A DNA stretch of 64,000 nucleotides. Origin: Podospora pseudoanserina. Lineage: Eukaryota > Ascomycota > Sordariomycetes > Sordariales > Podosporaceae. Shown piece after piece: positions 54,733-64,000 of the stretch (its first letter is position 1; every line of letters starts with the position of its first letter). Location of the stretch: positions 2,976,001 to 3,040,000 of the forward strand of contig NC_085924.1 in the NCBI RefSeq assembly GCF_035222485.1, read 5' to 3'. The position numbers were made by a program, and so were the translations under genes. The notes below the pieces were generated by a model that worked only from the letters and a program-made list of their open reading frames with translations, did not search any database and was not told the DNA's origin.

Positions 54733-56269
54733 TTAGATCCGGAGTGTCTGTCTCAATTTCGACAGTCGTTGCTGAACTTCCAGCTCCAGGTCGCTTCTCA
54801 CCTCCCCATTGCTGCTGGCGGTGTTGGAAGAGGGGCTGTTCGGTTCAAAATTTTGCGTGAGGGTGTTGGGAAAAGAAAGATAAACGTCGACGGCTTGGTG
54901 CTGGCGCTTGATCAGGTAAGAGCAAAGCTGGACCACGAGAACCAGGCGCATGTCCGCCAGGGCTGCTGCTTCGGCAGGAAGAGAGGAATTCCGGAGATCC
55001 ACGTCGTGCTGCAGAGCGATGAGCACGGCAATGTATATGTTCAGAAGGAGGGTGTGGCAGGCGATGACCAGGTGTCTGACAACTGTCGACGAGTACTCGC
55101 TGGACGACGACGGACGACCATGGCTGGAGGAAGGGGCTGAGGTCGTCGGGACCGGCTTGGACCCCTCGCCAAAGCCAGCCGTGCCATCGTTGCTGTCTGT
55201 CGACTGCGGGGTGATGCTTCTCCAAAAGTCGGTTGCTCCCGCTGGTGCTGCGGCAACGTCCATGTCGTTGCTGTTTCCGCCTGTAACGTTGGACTGCAGC
55301 AGTCTCAAGATTTCGAGAAGGTGGTGGGAGGCTGCAAAAAGGTCGTTCAGAGTCTCACCCGTAGTGGGGGGCTCCGACTGAAGCGCCGGGTTGATGTTCG
55401 GGTTGTGGAGACGGTGATCGCCTGCACGAAAGAGGATGTCCATGTTGGTTGATACGCCCTGAACCAGCCATTTGGCGACCACTATGAAAGCATTATCGTC
55501 GATCAAAGCTTGGGTCTTGTATTGTTGGCCCATGTCGGGGCTCATCTGGCCAGATGATCCTGCTGTCTCTGCCAAGCTACAACTCCTCCTGTGAATTGGA
55601 TACAGACGTGTGCTTAGCTGAGACAGCTGGGCAATTCCCACATCGGGGTCACTCTTTGCAATGGTGGTGGCACTCTCAAAGAGCTCAAACATGGGTGTTT
55701 GGGAACCTGTGAAACAGGCCGACGGCGGTGTTGGAGGGTTGTGGTGGAGCAGGTTCAAGAACTCATCTCCACTACATGTATCGATCTGCATGTCGTTCCA
55801 TTCCATCGGGTGAATCCAGGATGGGCCAATGGCTCCAGCTAGCAGCTGATCAATGTCGTCGTTTGCGGTGGAAGACTCGCTAATCTGCATGCTGTTCTCT
55901 GCTATTTCAGCCCCATCCGTCTTCGCAGCAGGCGGGACATCGGAACTGGCGGAGCTCGTAGTGGAAGAGGCGGTCTTCGGGCTCGCTGGAGGGCGACGCT
56001 CGTTTGCTAGACGGTACATGCTCGGTCTTCCTTTGGGAAGACTGGAGCTGTAAACGCATTGTGCGTTCTGTCGAATGCATCGGTTGCAAGTACTCGTTTG
56101 ACTGTCCCCGGTTCGTGTACATCTCAACTTCTGCGGGGGGGCCACGATCAGTTGGTCGGCCTGGGTTGTTAATCTTGACCCTTCACCGGGCACTCACCTG
56201 GTAATGGCAACGGTCACACGATAATCGTCGCGGCAACGGAGCAGGACTGGTATTCGATGAGGGGGCCAT
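54733..56269 (-). CDS. Zn(II)2Cys6 transcription factor, AflR-type, probable pathway regulator
   Basis: Proposed exons on the minus strand are 56269-56198 and 56130-54733 (67-nt intron), giving about 489 residues. Splicing completes the binuclear zinc cluster: SCDRCHYQ from exon 1 joins KLRCTR, TCNRCIRQNAQCVYS from exon 2, giving C-x2-C-x6-C...C-x2-C-x6-C. The cluster at the extreme N-terminus, the following SKGRP-type basic segment (LPKGRPSMY), Ser-rich linkers and the helical C-terminal half (HHLLEILRLLQ; STVVRHLVIACHTLLLNIYIAVLIALQ) match AflR-like regulators of secondary-metabolite clusters. It lies 1.3 kb upstream of, and in the same orientation as, the PKS-NRPS gene and inside the same minisatellite bracket, so it probably controls it. 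Confidence 0.9.
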
Positions 56270-57142
56270 TGTTGTAGCTCTGGTGAGGATGGAGGGAAGT
56301 GGTTGAGGTGAGGTCCTAATTTAAACATGAATGGCGCCCCAAGTAAAACTTAGCTGATGGCGACTTTGTAGCAGAATCTCAAGAATGCGGATCGAAAGCA
56401 AGTATTGAATTTTCGAGCGTCATCAGTCTTTTGGGGTGCTCAAGGTATAGCACTCGCCTTTCCCGCGTCCCAGGTACCGTGCCAATGCCAAGGCCTGTTT
56501 CTGACCATGTTGTTGCCAAGAGGGTCTTCACTGATCTCTCTGGTACATCTGCAGCAGGTGCACATTTCGATGTGGTTAGAACTGGTGATTGGGAGAGAAA
56601 CGTGGTTAGGGGTCTTGGATAGTGCCACCCCTCTGCTCTCTGGTCCCGCACCCTGTCCCACTTCTGTCATAGCCCATGCAAATTCATACACAATAGTTGC
56701 ATACCCCGATTAAACAATGCAATATGACATCTTGCATGCCACATCAAGATTAATATCGCTATGATCGCAAGGGATTGTTTTGGTGTTTTTGACGGCTATT
56801 GATTGTCTTGACACTTTGAAAATCTATACAATCTCCTCTACAACTTCATTGGTTGTGAAAATGTCTTTGCTATTCTTTCCTTGTGGCCTTCAAAGGCTAA
56901 GCCTGGGAATGCAGCTCGAGTTAAACTTCATTGCACTCTCTATGTGTGGAAAGAGACGTCTAGCTAACTTTTGTTGGTCGGCTACAGGATATGGAACTGC
57001 TAACAACCCGGGACTTTGTGGGAAGAGATTGGACTATCAGGCTCAAGGGAACACGACATCACCCTGCCCACAAAATAATTGATACAGCAAAAGTAAGTTG
57101 TAGTGATAGCCTAAACCTTAAAACCAAACCAATAGCGCTTTT
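56270..57142. other. intergenic, promoter side of the regulator gene
   Basis: No supported gene. Open frames at 56379-56713 overlap on both strands and look random. The sequence becomes AT-rich toward the minisatellite at 57143. Confidence 0.5.
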
Positions 57143-57441
57143 GAATATCTTTAAAGGCCTATTAACCATATATTAAGGCCTCTGAATTATTTATTAAAGT
57201 TCGTTAACTATTTTTTAAGGTCTATTAACTCGTTTTAAGACCTATTCACCATCTTTCAAGGTCTATCTAGAGACTGTCTTTTATGGCATATGAACTATCT
57301 TTTATTGCCTATCAACTATCTTTTAAGGCTTATTAATTATCTTTTAAGGTCTATTTACGATCTTTTAAAGGGTATTAACTACCTTTGAAAGGTTGTCAAG
57401 TATCTTTGAAAGCATAATAAAAATCTCTGCAGGTATTATTT
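57143..57441 (+). repeat. degenerate 21-bp AT-rich minisatellite, right array
   Basis: About 13-14 tandem units, mostly 21 bp, sharing the core of the left array (40652-40925) and its orientation: AACTATTTTTTAAGGTCTAT, AACTATCTTTTATTGCCTAT, AACTATCTTTTAAGGCTTAT, AATTATCTTTTAAGGTCTAT. One spacer near 57270 is irregular. Each unit holds several substitutions, so age is similar to the left array. Confidence 0.9.
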
Positions 57442-58137
57442 ACACTATAATGCATGTTAACCTACTTGTGTGTCTCTACTATTCTGTATTGAAGGTGGGC
57501 TTCTAGGAGCAAACATCTGCTCGCATACCGCTTTTAAGTGTCTATTCTAGTCTTGTCGACCGGAAAGTCCAATCCGTTCTCCTTTCTCCAGCCCATGGTC
57601 TCAAGTCGGCAATCTCTCGGCGCAAAGATCAATGACTGGTGCGGATATCAATTGGAGATTTTCACCTGACGTGCATGATATATTGGAGGAAATATGTACC
57701 CCAGACAATGGCGATATTGCACCCTATATAGGGCACACCGGCAGTTGACATGTTATACCCCAGATATTTCCGCATCCGGCCGAGATACCCGCTGATCACG
57801 TTCATTCAGCCCACCAGGAGTGGGAGATCTTCAGGCTAAAAGCCGCCTTGCAACGTCGCATAGCAGGACCCCGTCGAGCAAAGCTTGTTGTTAATGTTGG
57901 ACTCGGACGACAGGGAGCCAGTCGATGTAGATGTTGTCGGGCAGACCCTGGATGTCGTCGTACTGAACAATCTTTTGATCGTAGGGATCTTCGGCAGAGG
58001 GAGAGAAGGTGGGTAGATCGATAGGCATATGGCCACTTCTGTTTGATGTATAAAAGCAACGCCGTGGTTCTCCCTGTGGAGTTGAAAGATGGCATCTCTT
58101 TTTGGCCACTCATTTTGTTGATAACAAAAAGGTCACA
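57442..58137. other. intergenic, upstream region of the GH11 xylanase
   Basis: No supported gene; minus-strand frames at 57802-58404 are antisense to the xylanase start and rejected. A GGCTAA motif at 57834-57839, about 300 bases before the ATG, matches the published XlnR/Xyr1-type site in other fungi, but one short motif is weak evidence. A TATA box is listed separately. Confidence 0.45.
58049..58056 (+). promoter_or_regulatory. TATA box of the GH11 xylanase gene
   Basis: TATAAAAG lies 82-89 bases before the ATG at 58138, at the expected distance for a strongly inducible fungal gene, with a short leader in between. Confidence 0.55.
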
Positions 58138-58919
58138 ATGGTTCAGATCTCCTCGTTTCTCGTCGCGCTGGGTCTCCTTCAAGCAGGCTTGGGCGCACCC
58201 CAACCTGACGCTAAAGGGGTCCAAGGACGACAGGGCTATTACTTCCAAAACTGGTCTGAAGGCGGCTCCAATATTAGATGTTCCAACGGCCAGGGAGGTT
58301 CCTTCTCGGCAAACTGGAACTCGAGAGGTGGCTTCGTCTGTGGCAAGGGCTGGAGTGGTGGCGGGGCTAGGTATGTACCTAGCTACATGTGGCTTCCTGA
58401 CCATTCAATCCCTAGGGCTTCTTACTAACATATTCTACCTTACTTATTAGGACTATCAAATATAGCGGGACATATAACGCCACCGGACCAGGCTACCTAG
58501 CCGTCTACGGGTGGACTCGCAACCCCTTGATCGAGTATTACATTCTTGAGTCCTACGCTGATCTCGCACCTAATGAGCCCTGGTTCAGTATTATCATTTC
58601 CTTCTTGGTACCATAGTGACTGACATCCCGCAGGACATCCAAAGGCAACTTCACCATCGATGAGGGCACTTTTGAGGTTTTCACCAGCACCCGAGTGAAC
58701 AAGCCATCCATTGAAGGCACGAGGACCTTCCAGCAGTACTGGAGCGTGCGTTCCGAAAAGCGAGTGGGCGGGACGGTCACAACGCAGAAACACTTTGATG
58801 AGTGGGCCAAGAGAGGCATGAGATTGGGTCGTCATGATTATGTGGTGATGGCTGTGGAAGGTTATACTGCTACTGGCGGCAGTGGCTCGGCAGGATCAGC
58901 CAGCATCACCCTGGGATGA
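58138..58919 (+). CDS. GH11 endo-1,4-beta-xylanase
   Basis: Proposed exons are 58138-58370, 58451-58582 and 58634-58919, giving about 216 residues. Start [20 protein letters not shown] at 58138 gives a clean signal peptide; a short propeptide precedes the body. GH11 blocks: [30 protein letters not shown], then [34 protein letters not shown] with the nucleophile Glu, [27 protein letters not shown] and [16 protein letters not shown] with the acid/base Glu. No carbohydrate-binding module. The second donor (GTTCAG) is weak but needed to join EPW to TSKGNF. The enzyme is secreted and cuts xylan. Confidence 0.93.
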
Positions 58920-61090
58920 GGTTGGTGGCAAGTTGAGATGCTGGTTAGATGAATAAACGGTATGATCCAGCGGTTGACGCACCTGTTTCCCCTGATGCAC
59001 GGGGAGGGGTGTAGCAAAATCAGTTGAACAAACACTCCTGAGTAGCGCCGCCCGCAACTAGCTTGGCGGTAGCTTGGCTAGTGTACTGAGCGTCAGACGG
59101 GACAACGGCGGCCGACTGACGCTATCGCGGGGGCTTATCTCTCTTCAACCGTCCGTCTCGATGGTGGCGGCCCATTAGCGCTTTGGGTGGAACACATTAG
59201 TGACGGTTGTTACGCGTCATGTTCCCAGGTTGCAATGTTGCTGGATGAAGACCAAATTGTGCCATGGCATACCCCGTGGTAAGGTAGGTAGGTAGTTTCC
59301 AGGACGAGATGTACATACGAGTCGCAAAGGACACCTGAAGATGGGTGCGGAGCTACGTGATTGCAAAGGTAAGGTATATTGGGGCCGTCTGTCGCTCTTT
59401 GGAGACGAAATGAAGTCCATTGTGCACGGCAAGTGGGAGGTGGCTCCATGGATCAGGAATTCCGATAGCCCTAAAGGACGCTAGGTCTTGCCTCCTACAC
59501 CTGCCTTGTTCAAGCAAACCCCCCCCGCAGACGGAATCCCAATACAGTAGGAAACTCGTCTTGCTTGTTGACGGACTCTTAATGGACCCCTTGCATTTCT
59601 TCCCGCGCGATAGCGGTTGCGGGGGACCAGCCAGTGCAGCAACCCATGAGTTGATCCTTCTAGCGTGCTTCGAGAGCAAGCCCGAAGCTTGATCGCAGCG
59701 ATTGCTTGAGATGATGTGACACGTCAACCACACGAACCACACCGCGACAGTGTGTAGCATTGCGGGAGGCGCCATTATCCGGTACACTCGCTAATTCGGC
59801 CTCTCTGCCTGGCCGCTCTGTTTTTGCTACCACACGCAGCACGCTACTGACATGGTCTTTCTATCTTCCAGGTTCTCACCTTGGACGTTGTGATAGCTTA
59901 TCATGACCCCTCCGCCGCGAGACAACGTGCGCGAACCGGTTGGTATCGAGAAAGGACGATCCCTCTTCACGATGGGCACTCGGTGGAGAATTCCCATCGG
60001 ATTCTGGGTGGAATTGTCACTCTGGCATGTTTCCCCCGATCTATCTCTTGTGTGGACCCTGCTTTTCTCCAGTCTCCACAATAATACTACCCTGCCAATG
60101 CGCCCGCATCGATACAGCCAACCATGCTCCTTCTGGTCACCGAAACATGCGAGTAAAAGAGCGGGTTCTGTTAGGTAAAGAGAGCTACAGATTCAGGTCC
60201 CCCCATCAGCTTCCACTCACCCGAGTCAGCATGCATCCTTCACTAGGCGCCGAGACTACCTAGTGTAGATGTAGACATCGCCAGATCCAGTACGGGCCGT
60301 TGAAGCCGCCATGTGCAGAGCGCTAAGAATTGCAACGGTTCCGCACCTCGATAGGGAGTTGCTAATGCCTAGGCACCTAGATATGCCAAAGCCCTGAGAC
60401 ACCGTGGCTGATCGCAAACAGCACAGCATGCGTTCGACACCAGCCTTCGGTTCCAAAACCTGGGTCAAAAAGCCAAACACCCTATAAACAGACAACGCCA
60501 TTGTAGGAAAGCGAAGAATACTACAGCTAACAATATGAATGGCAAGTATGTGCAGTGGAAGGCTGGCGCCGTCAGTGTTGTATTCATATCGAGGTGGCTC
60601 GATGGTCCTTACTGACATCGGGGACTGGGTGGGTAGCATACAACCGCCTCATCTGGCAGCGACCAGTGAGCTGAGTAGATTGCGTCCGTGTAAACGGCCC
60701 TCTAAAGGGTCCGCACGCTTCTGCCAAAAAGAAATACCCGAGCCGCGAGGGGATTGTGATGTAACCCTAGCCACGCCTCGTACGTCATTCGGCGCATTTC
60801 CACAATCAACGGCAATATCGGAATCCCGGTCGGCACTCTGCCCGTGGTTCAATCTCAACTCCTCTCAACACCAGGCGACGCCAGCCGACACTTTGGATAT
60901 CACCGAATGCTGCACGGTTGACAGCGATGCCGTGAGGAATCATTAAGGACGCGGGCTCGTCGCCATGGCTCTCTCACCCAGTCTACCTATCCGAGACCTC
61001 TCGCTCATCCCGTCAGATCTCCGCAGCTGCGCAGCCGCTACTACGTCCCCATAGACACTGCTACGACTTTCATTTCTACCAGCCAACATA
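58920..61090. other. 2.2-kb region without a supported gene
   Basis: Several frames of 90-145 codons occur on both strands (59353-59787, 60256-60639, 60539-60946), but none shows a recognisable domain or codon pattern. A short GGTA repeat lies near 59280-59293. The last 400 bases should hold the monooxygenase promoter. Confidence 0.5.
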
Positions 61091-62362
61091 ATGCATGTTC
61101 TTATCGTGGGCGGTGGCTTGGGTGGGCTCAGCCTGGCCCAGACTCTTCGCAAGCAGGGCATCTCGTTCGAGGTCTTTGAGCGCGACGAGTCTGCGGACAG
61201 TCGTTTTCAGGGATGGGCCATCGGAATCCACAGGTGCGCTGTCTCTTCAGAGAGTCCCACGTTTTAGTACTAAAAAAAAGGGCATAGCATCATTGGGGAC
61301 TTGAAGGCGTCGTTTCCGGATGACATGCCGGACATGAAGCAAGCGACTGACCATCTCCAACCAATCGATCTCCCATGCCAGATTGGCTTGTATTATCCCG
61401 GCCGCCAAGGTAGGGTGGGTGTTCAAGATACCCCTGAAAACCCGATCATTCGTGCCGAGAGACTTCGTCTCCGCCGGTGGCTCTCCACCAATATCGACAT
61501 TCAGTGGAACAAGCACGTCAAGAGCATCAGCCACAACGACCAGGGCGTCCAAGTCTTCTTCCAAGATGGCAGCAGCGCCAAGGGCGACATTTTGGTCGGA
61601 GCGGACGGCATCAACAGCGTGGTCCGCGAGCAACTGCTCCAGACTCCCAACTCGGCCCTCCTCAAGACGGTCCCCCTGGCAGCTATCATTGGCGAGGTGA
61701 CCCTCCACGGCGACGCCTTCAAGCGCCAGCTCGAGCTAGGCCACTCGGCCTACATTTACGTCGCCCCTGACCTCGGCTGCTGGATGTTTGGCGGTCTGCA
61801 CCACGCCCTCCCCGACGGCGTCTCCGGCAAACACTACTGGATGCTCATGAAGCCCGATCCCACCGTCGCCGACCCCAACCACTGGCTTCAGACTGCTACC
61901 CAGCAGGAGAAGCTCGATTACGCTTTGGCCCTTGTCGCGAAGCTCCCGCCCAAGTTTAGGGAGATCTACGAGGCCACGCCCGCAAGCGGGATCAAGCAGG
62001 AGAGTCATGTGTGGAGGGATCTTGAGCTGGAGAGTCTGCCTGCCGGACGGGTCGTTTTGCTTGGTGATGCTGCTCATGCCATGACGCCGTTCCGTGGTGA
62101 GGGGGGGTATAATGCGCTGATCGACTCGATGAAGCTGGCCAAGATACTGGCAGGCGTGGATGGGAGTGATATTGACGCTATCAAGAAGGCAGTAGAGGAG
62201 TATAACAAGGAGATGCTTGAGAGGGGCGTGGAGGCTGTTCGTGCTTCGAGGGGTGAACAGAGTGCTCAGAAGACCAAGAGCGCAAACGCAAAGGTCATGA
62301 GTGCTGGGCAGGAGGCGCGGGTTTTGCCAGAAAGGGAGATTGTTTTGACGGCCAGGGGCTGA
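61091..62362 (+). CDS. FAD-dependent monooxygenase
   Basis: Proposed exons are 61091-61233 and 61288-62362 (54-nt intron), giving about 405 residues. Start MHVLIVGGGLGGLSLAQTLRKQG carries the FAD dinucleotide-binding GxGxxG motif at residues 7-12, followed by FEVFERDES. Splicing joins WAIGIHS to IIGDLKASF. The second FAD motif is intact: LVGADGINSVVREQLL, then GRVVLLGDAAHAMTPFRGEGGYNALIDSMKLAKIL near residues 320-350. This is the single-component aromatic hydroxylase type using NAD(P)H and oxygen. No membrane anchor seen. The substrate is unknown; it lies 4 kb outside the minisatellite-bounded PKS-NRPS locus, so membership of that pathway is only possible. Confidence 0.92.
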
Positions 62363-63379
62363 TTGAGGGGGGTTTGTTTACATGACGTCACTGATAGGAG
62401 TGCTAGAATTAAGGGGTTGGAAATATTGAATGGGAATTGTTTGACATCTCTTTGTTTATAATGACTCCTTGAGTAGTTTTCGGGCAACCCTTAGGGCTGA
62501 GTGCTCTTTAATTCCATTGCTCACAGCTAGGTTTTGATGTTCCAGACCTTGATCCGACGAAGAAAAAGGGAGGATTGAGAACAAACAAACAGTTTTACAA
62601 TCTCTTGTTCTTCTAAGATCTATGTTACCAAATCTAGACCTTCAAATCCCCCCACCAGCGAGAATGAACGTGGCACCACGCCACCAATGTTGAAGCAACA
62701 CCCACGAGTTGCTACGGTAAGAGCACATTTGCAGTCATTTATGAAGTCTCTACTTCTTGGCAATGGTTGAGCGCAGTGTTAGCCACGGCATTGCCCAGTG
62801 GTGGCATTCCAGGTCGCTAAAAACGCATGTTTCCAGGTTGTGCAATAATAATAGGTCTTACAAGGGACGGCAATGTGTAAGCCAGAATGCGTTCCCATCG
62901 GTCGTGGCCACATCTCCCATGTGGCCCGGCTATCAGGTCGACTCTGATACTTCCTCCCACTTCCTTGTGATCGACCGCAGGGTCTGTTTTTTTCATTATG
63001 TTGTTCTGGTTTTCTTTTTTCCTTTTTTGTTTTGGGCAACGGTATACGAACACACACAACACACGCAGAAACAGAGGAAGACGCACCGACCGACCGACTC
63101 GATCGATTAGCTGACCTTGATAGATGGGTCGCCAATGTCGCCGAAGTGCAAAACCACCGATAACACCTTGCGTAACAAAGCACCGAATTACCTAGTTCCA
63201 ACAGCCAGACGAGGATTAAGCAAAGTAATGTGGTACGATCGCAATTTCAGTCAGTCTCGGTGACCTTATCGTCAACACGTCGTTTCCAGCACATAAAGGA
63301 GATTTCGAGCTGACGTTCCCGTCTTGATCCACAGTATCAACACCGCAATCTTGAAACTGAATCGGCTGCCAACATCACA
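62363..63379. other. intergenic, no gene seen
   Basis: 3' flank of the monooxygenase and promoter region of the oxygenase at 63380. A minus-strand frame at 62779-63201 has no recognisable features. A T-rich tract lies near 62985-63035. Confidence 0.5.
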
Positions 63380-64000
63380 ATGCCCTCCGCCGACCTCGTC
63401 CTCCCCCTCATCGACCTCGCCCCTTACCTCTCCCCAGACGCCACTCCGTCATCCAAAGCAACAGTCATTGCCCAAGTCCGCGCTGCCGTCGCCGAATTTG
63501 GCTTCTTCCAAGTCATCAACCATGGAATCCCCCTCGCCTCCCAACACGCCCTGATTGAGGCGATCCGCACTCTCATGAGAATCCCCAAGGAAGACAAACT
63601 AGCCATGAGCTTCCTCAAAAATCCCTGCCGTCGGGGTTACGAGGGGTCAGGGGATACCTTCCGGACTGGAGACAAGATGCACGACGCCAAAGAAGTCAGT
63701 CCACCCTTTCCAACTCCCTCCTTCTTCCACTCGCTTTGTTGACACGGAAAAAAAAAGGCATTCTACATTGGCCGTCCCTCCGAAAAGATTGAGCCTCCTG
63801 GGTTCCACGGCCCAAACATTTGGCCTTCGCCTGAGCTGGTCCCCGAGGCCGAGTTCCGCGACCCGGTCTGGTCGTACTATCAGGAGACGAACCGGCTGGG
63901 CAGGGAGATCTGGCAGCTTCTCATCCAGGGACTTGGTCACCCAGGGGAGCTGCTCTCCCAGTTCACCAAGAAGCCTGTCGTGATGATGAAGATGATTCGG
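63380..64000 (+). CDS. 2-oxoglutarate/Fe(II)-dependent oxygenase (isopenicillin-N-synthase-like), 5' part
   Basis: Exon 1 is 63380-63694 and exon 2 starts at 63758 and runs off the window, giving 186 visible residues. The visible part is the N-terminal DIOX_N region: MPSADLVLPLIDLAPYLS, AAVAEFGFFQVINHGIP, IPKEDKLAMSFLKNPCRRGYEGSG and, across the 63-nt intron, DAKEAFYIGRP, followed by GPNIWPSPELVPEAEFRDPVW and LGREIWQLLIQGLG. The iron- and 2-oxoglutarate-binding HxD...H...R part would lie beyond 64000. Such enzymes hydroxylate or desaturate small molecules. It is on the same strand as, and 1 kb after, the monooxygenase. Confidence 0.9.

Noticed and set aside
40652-57441. CRISPR-like array
   Set aside because: The 21-bp units are directly tandem without unique spacers, and the genome is fungal.
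58920-61090. Possible genes between the xylanase and the monooxygenase
   Set aside because: Frames overlap on both strands, lack domains and cannot be extended by convincing introns.
58138-64000. Membership of xylanase, monooxygenase and oxygenase in the PKS-NRPS cluster
   Set aside because: They lie outside the right minisatellite array, and a xylanase separates them; kept only as a low-weight possibility for the two oxidative enzymes.

Overview
The window is nuclear DNA of a filamentous ascomycete, most likely a sordariomycete (Sordariales-like). Evidence: 50-80 nt spliceosomal introns with GTRNGT donors and CTAAC/CTRAC-type branch sites, C/G-ending codons, HET-domain genes, plant-biomass enzymes (AA9, GH11), a fungal PKS-NRPS hybrid and a eukaryotic tRNA with its pol III terminator. 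Exon borders were placed by eye from splice motifs and reading frame. No transposon, retroelement or CRISPR array was recognised.

Left part (0.4-24 kb): a PF12044-type peptidase-like protein whose zinc site looks lost; a TVP38/TMEM64 membrane protein; a membrane-anchored aspartic-protease-like protein lacking the usual first active-site motif; a Thr-rich repeat wall protein; small secreted proteins, including a three-copy family (6.5, 11.8 and 12.8 kb, the first copy disrupted); an AA9 LPMO; a maltose-acetyltransferase-type enzyme; an ADP-ribosylglycohydrolase; a broken HET gene; and a large membrane protein of unknown function.

Middle part (25-38 kb): a bacterial-looking intronless S8 peptidase; tRNA-Cys; a Cys/Pro-rich protein whose frame changes at a C16 homopolymer; a class-III aminotransferase of the glutamate-1-semialdehyde aminomutase type; an intact HET protein; an F-box protein; and a decayed fragment of a basic, nuclear-looking protein.

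Right part (40.6-57.4 kb): the centrepiece. One 8-exon gene (41131-53428, minus) encodes a hybrid synthetase of about 3970 residues, KS-AT-DH-cMT-ER0-KR-ACP-C-A-T-R*, followed upstream by a Zn2Cys6 regulator (54733-56269, minus). This two-gene locus is bracketed by two arrays of the same degenerate 21-bp AT-rich minisatellite (40652-40925 and 57143-57441), in the same orientation. The ER domain is degenerate and no trans-acting enoyl reductase, P450 or transporter lies between the arrays. The adenylation domain has Asn where the amino-group-binding Asp is expected, and the terminal reductase-like domain has lost canonical residues. The locus should therefore make a polyketide-amino-acid product, possibly of tetramic acid type, with help from enzymes encoded elsewhere.

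Far right (58-64 kb): a GH11 xylanase with a good TATA box, an FAD-dependent monooxygenase, and the first part of a 2-oxoglutarate/Fe(II) oxygenase that runs off the window.

A window-wide pattern: in at least eleven genes on both strands, the coding strand is C-rich in its 5' or middle part and switches sharply to G-rich (G/T) toward the stop codon.
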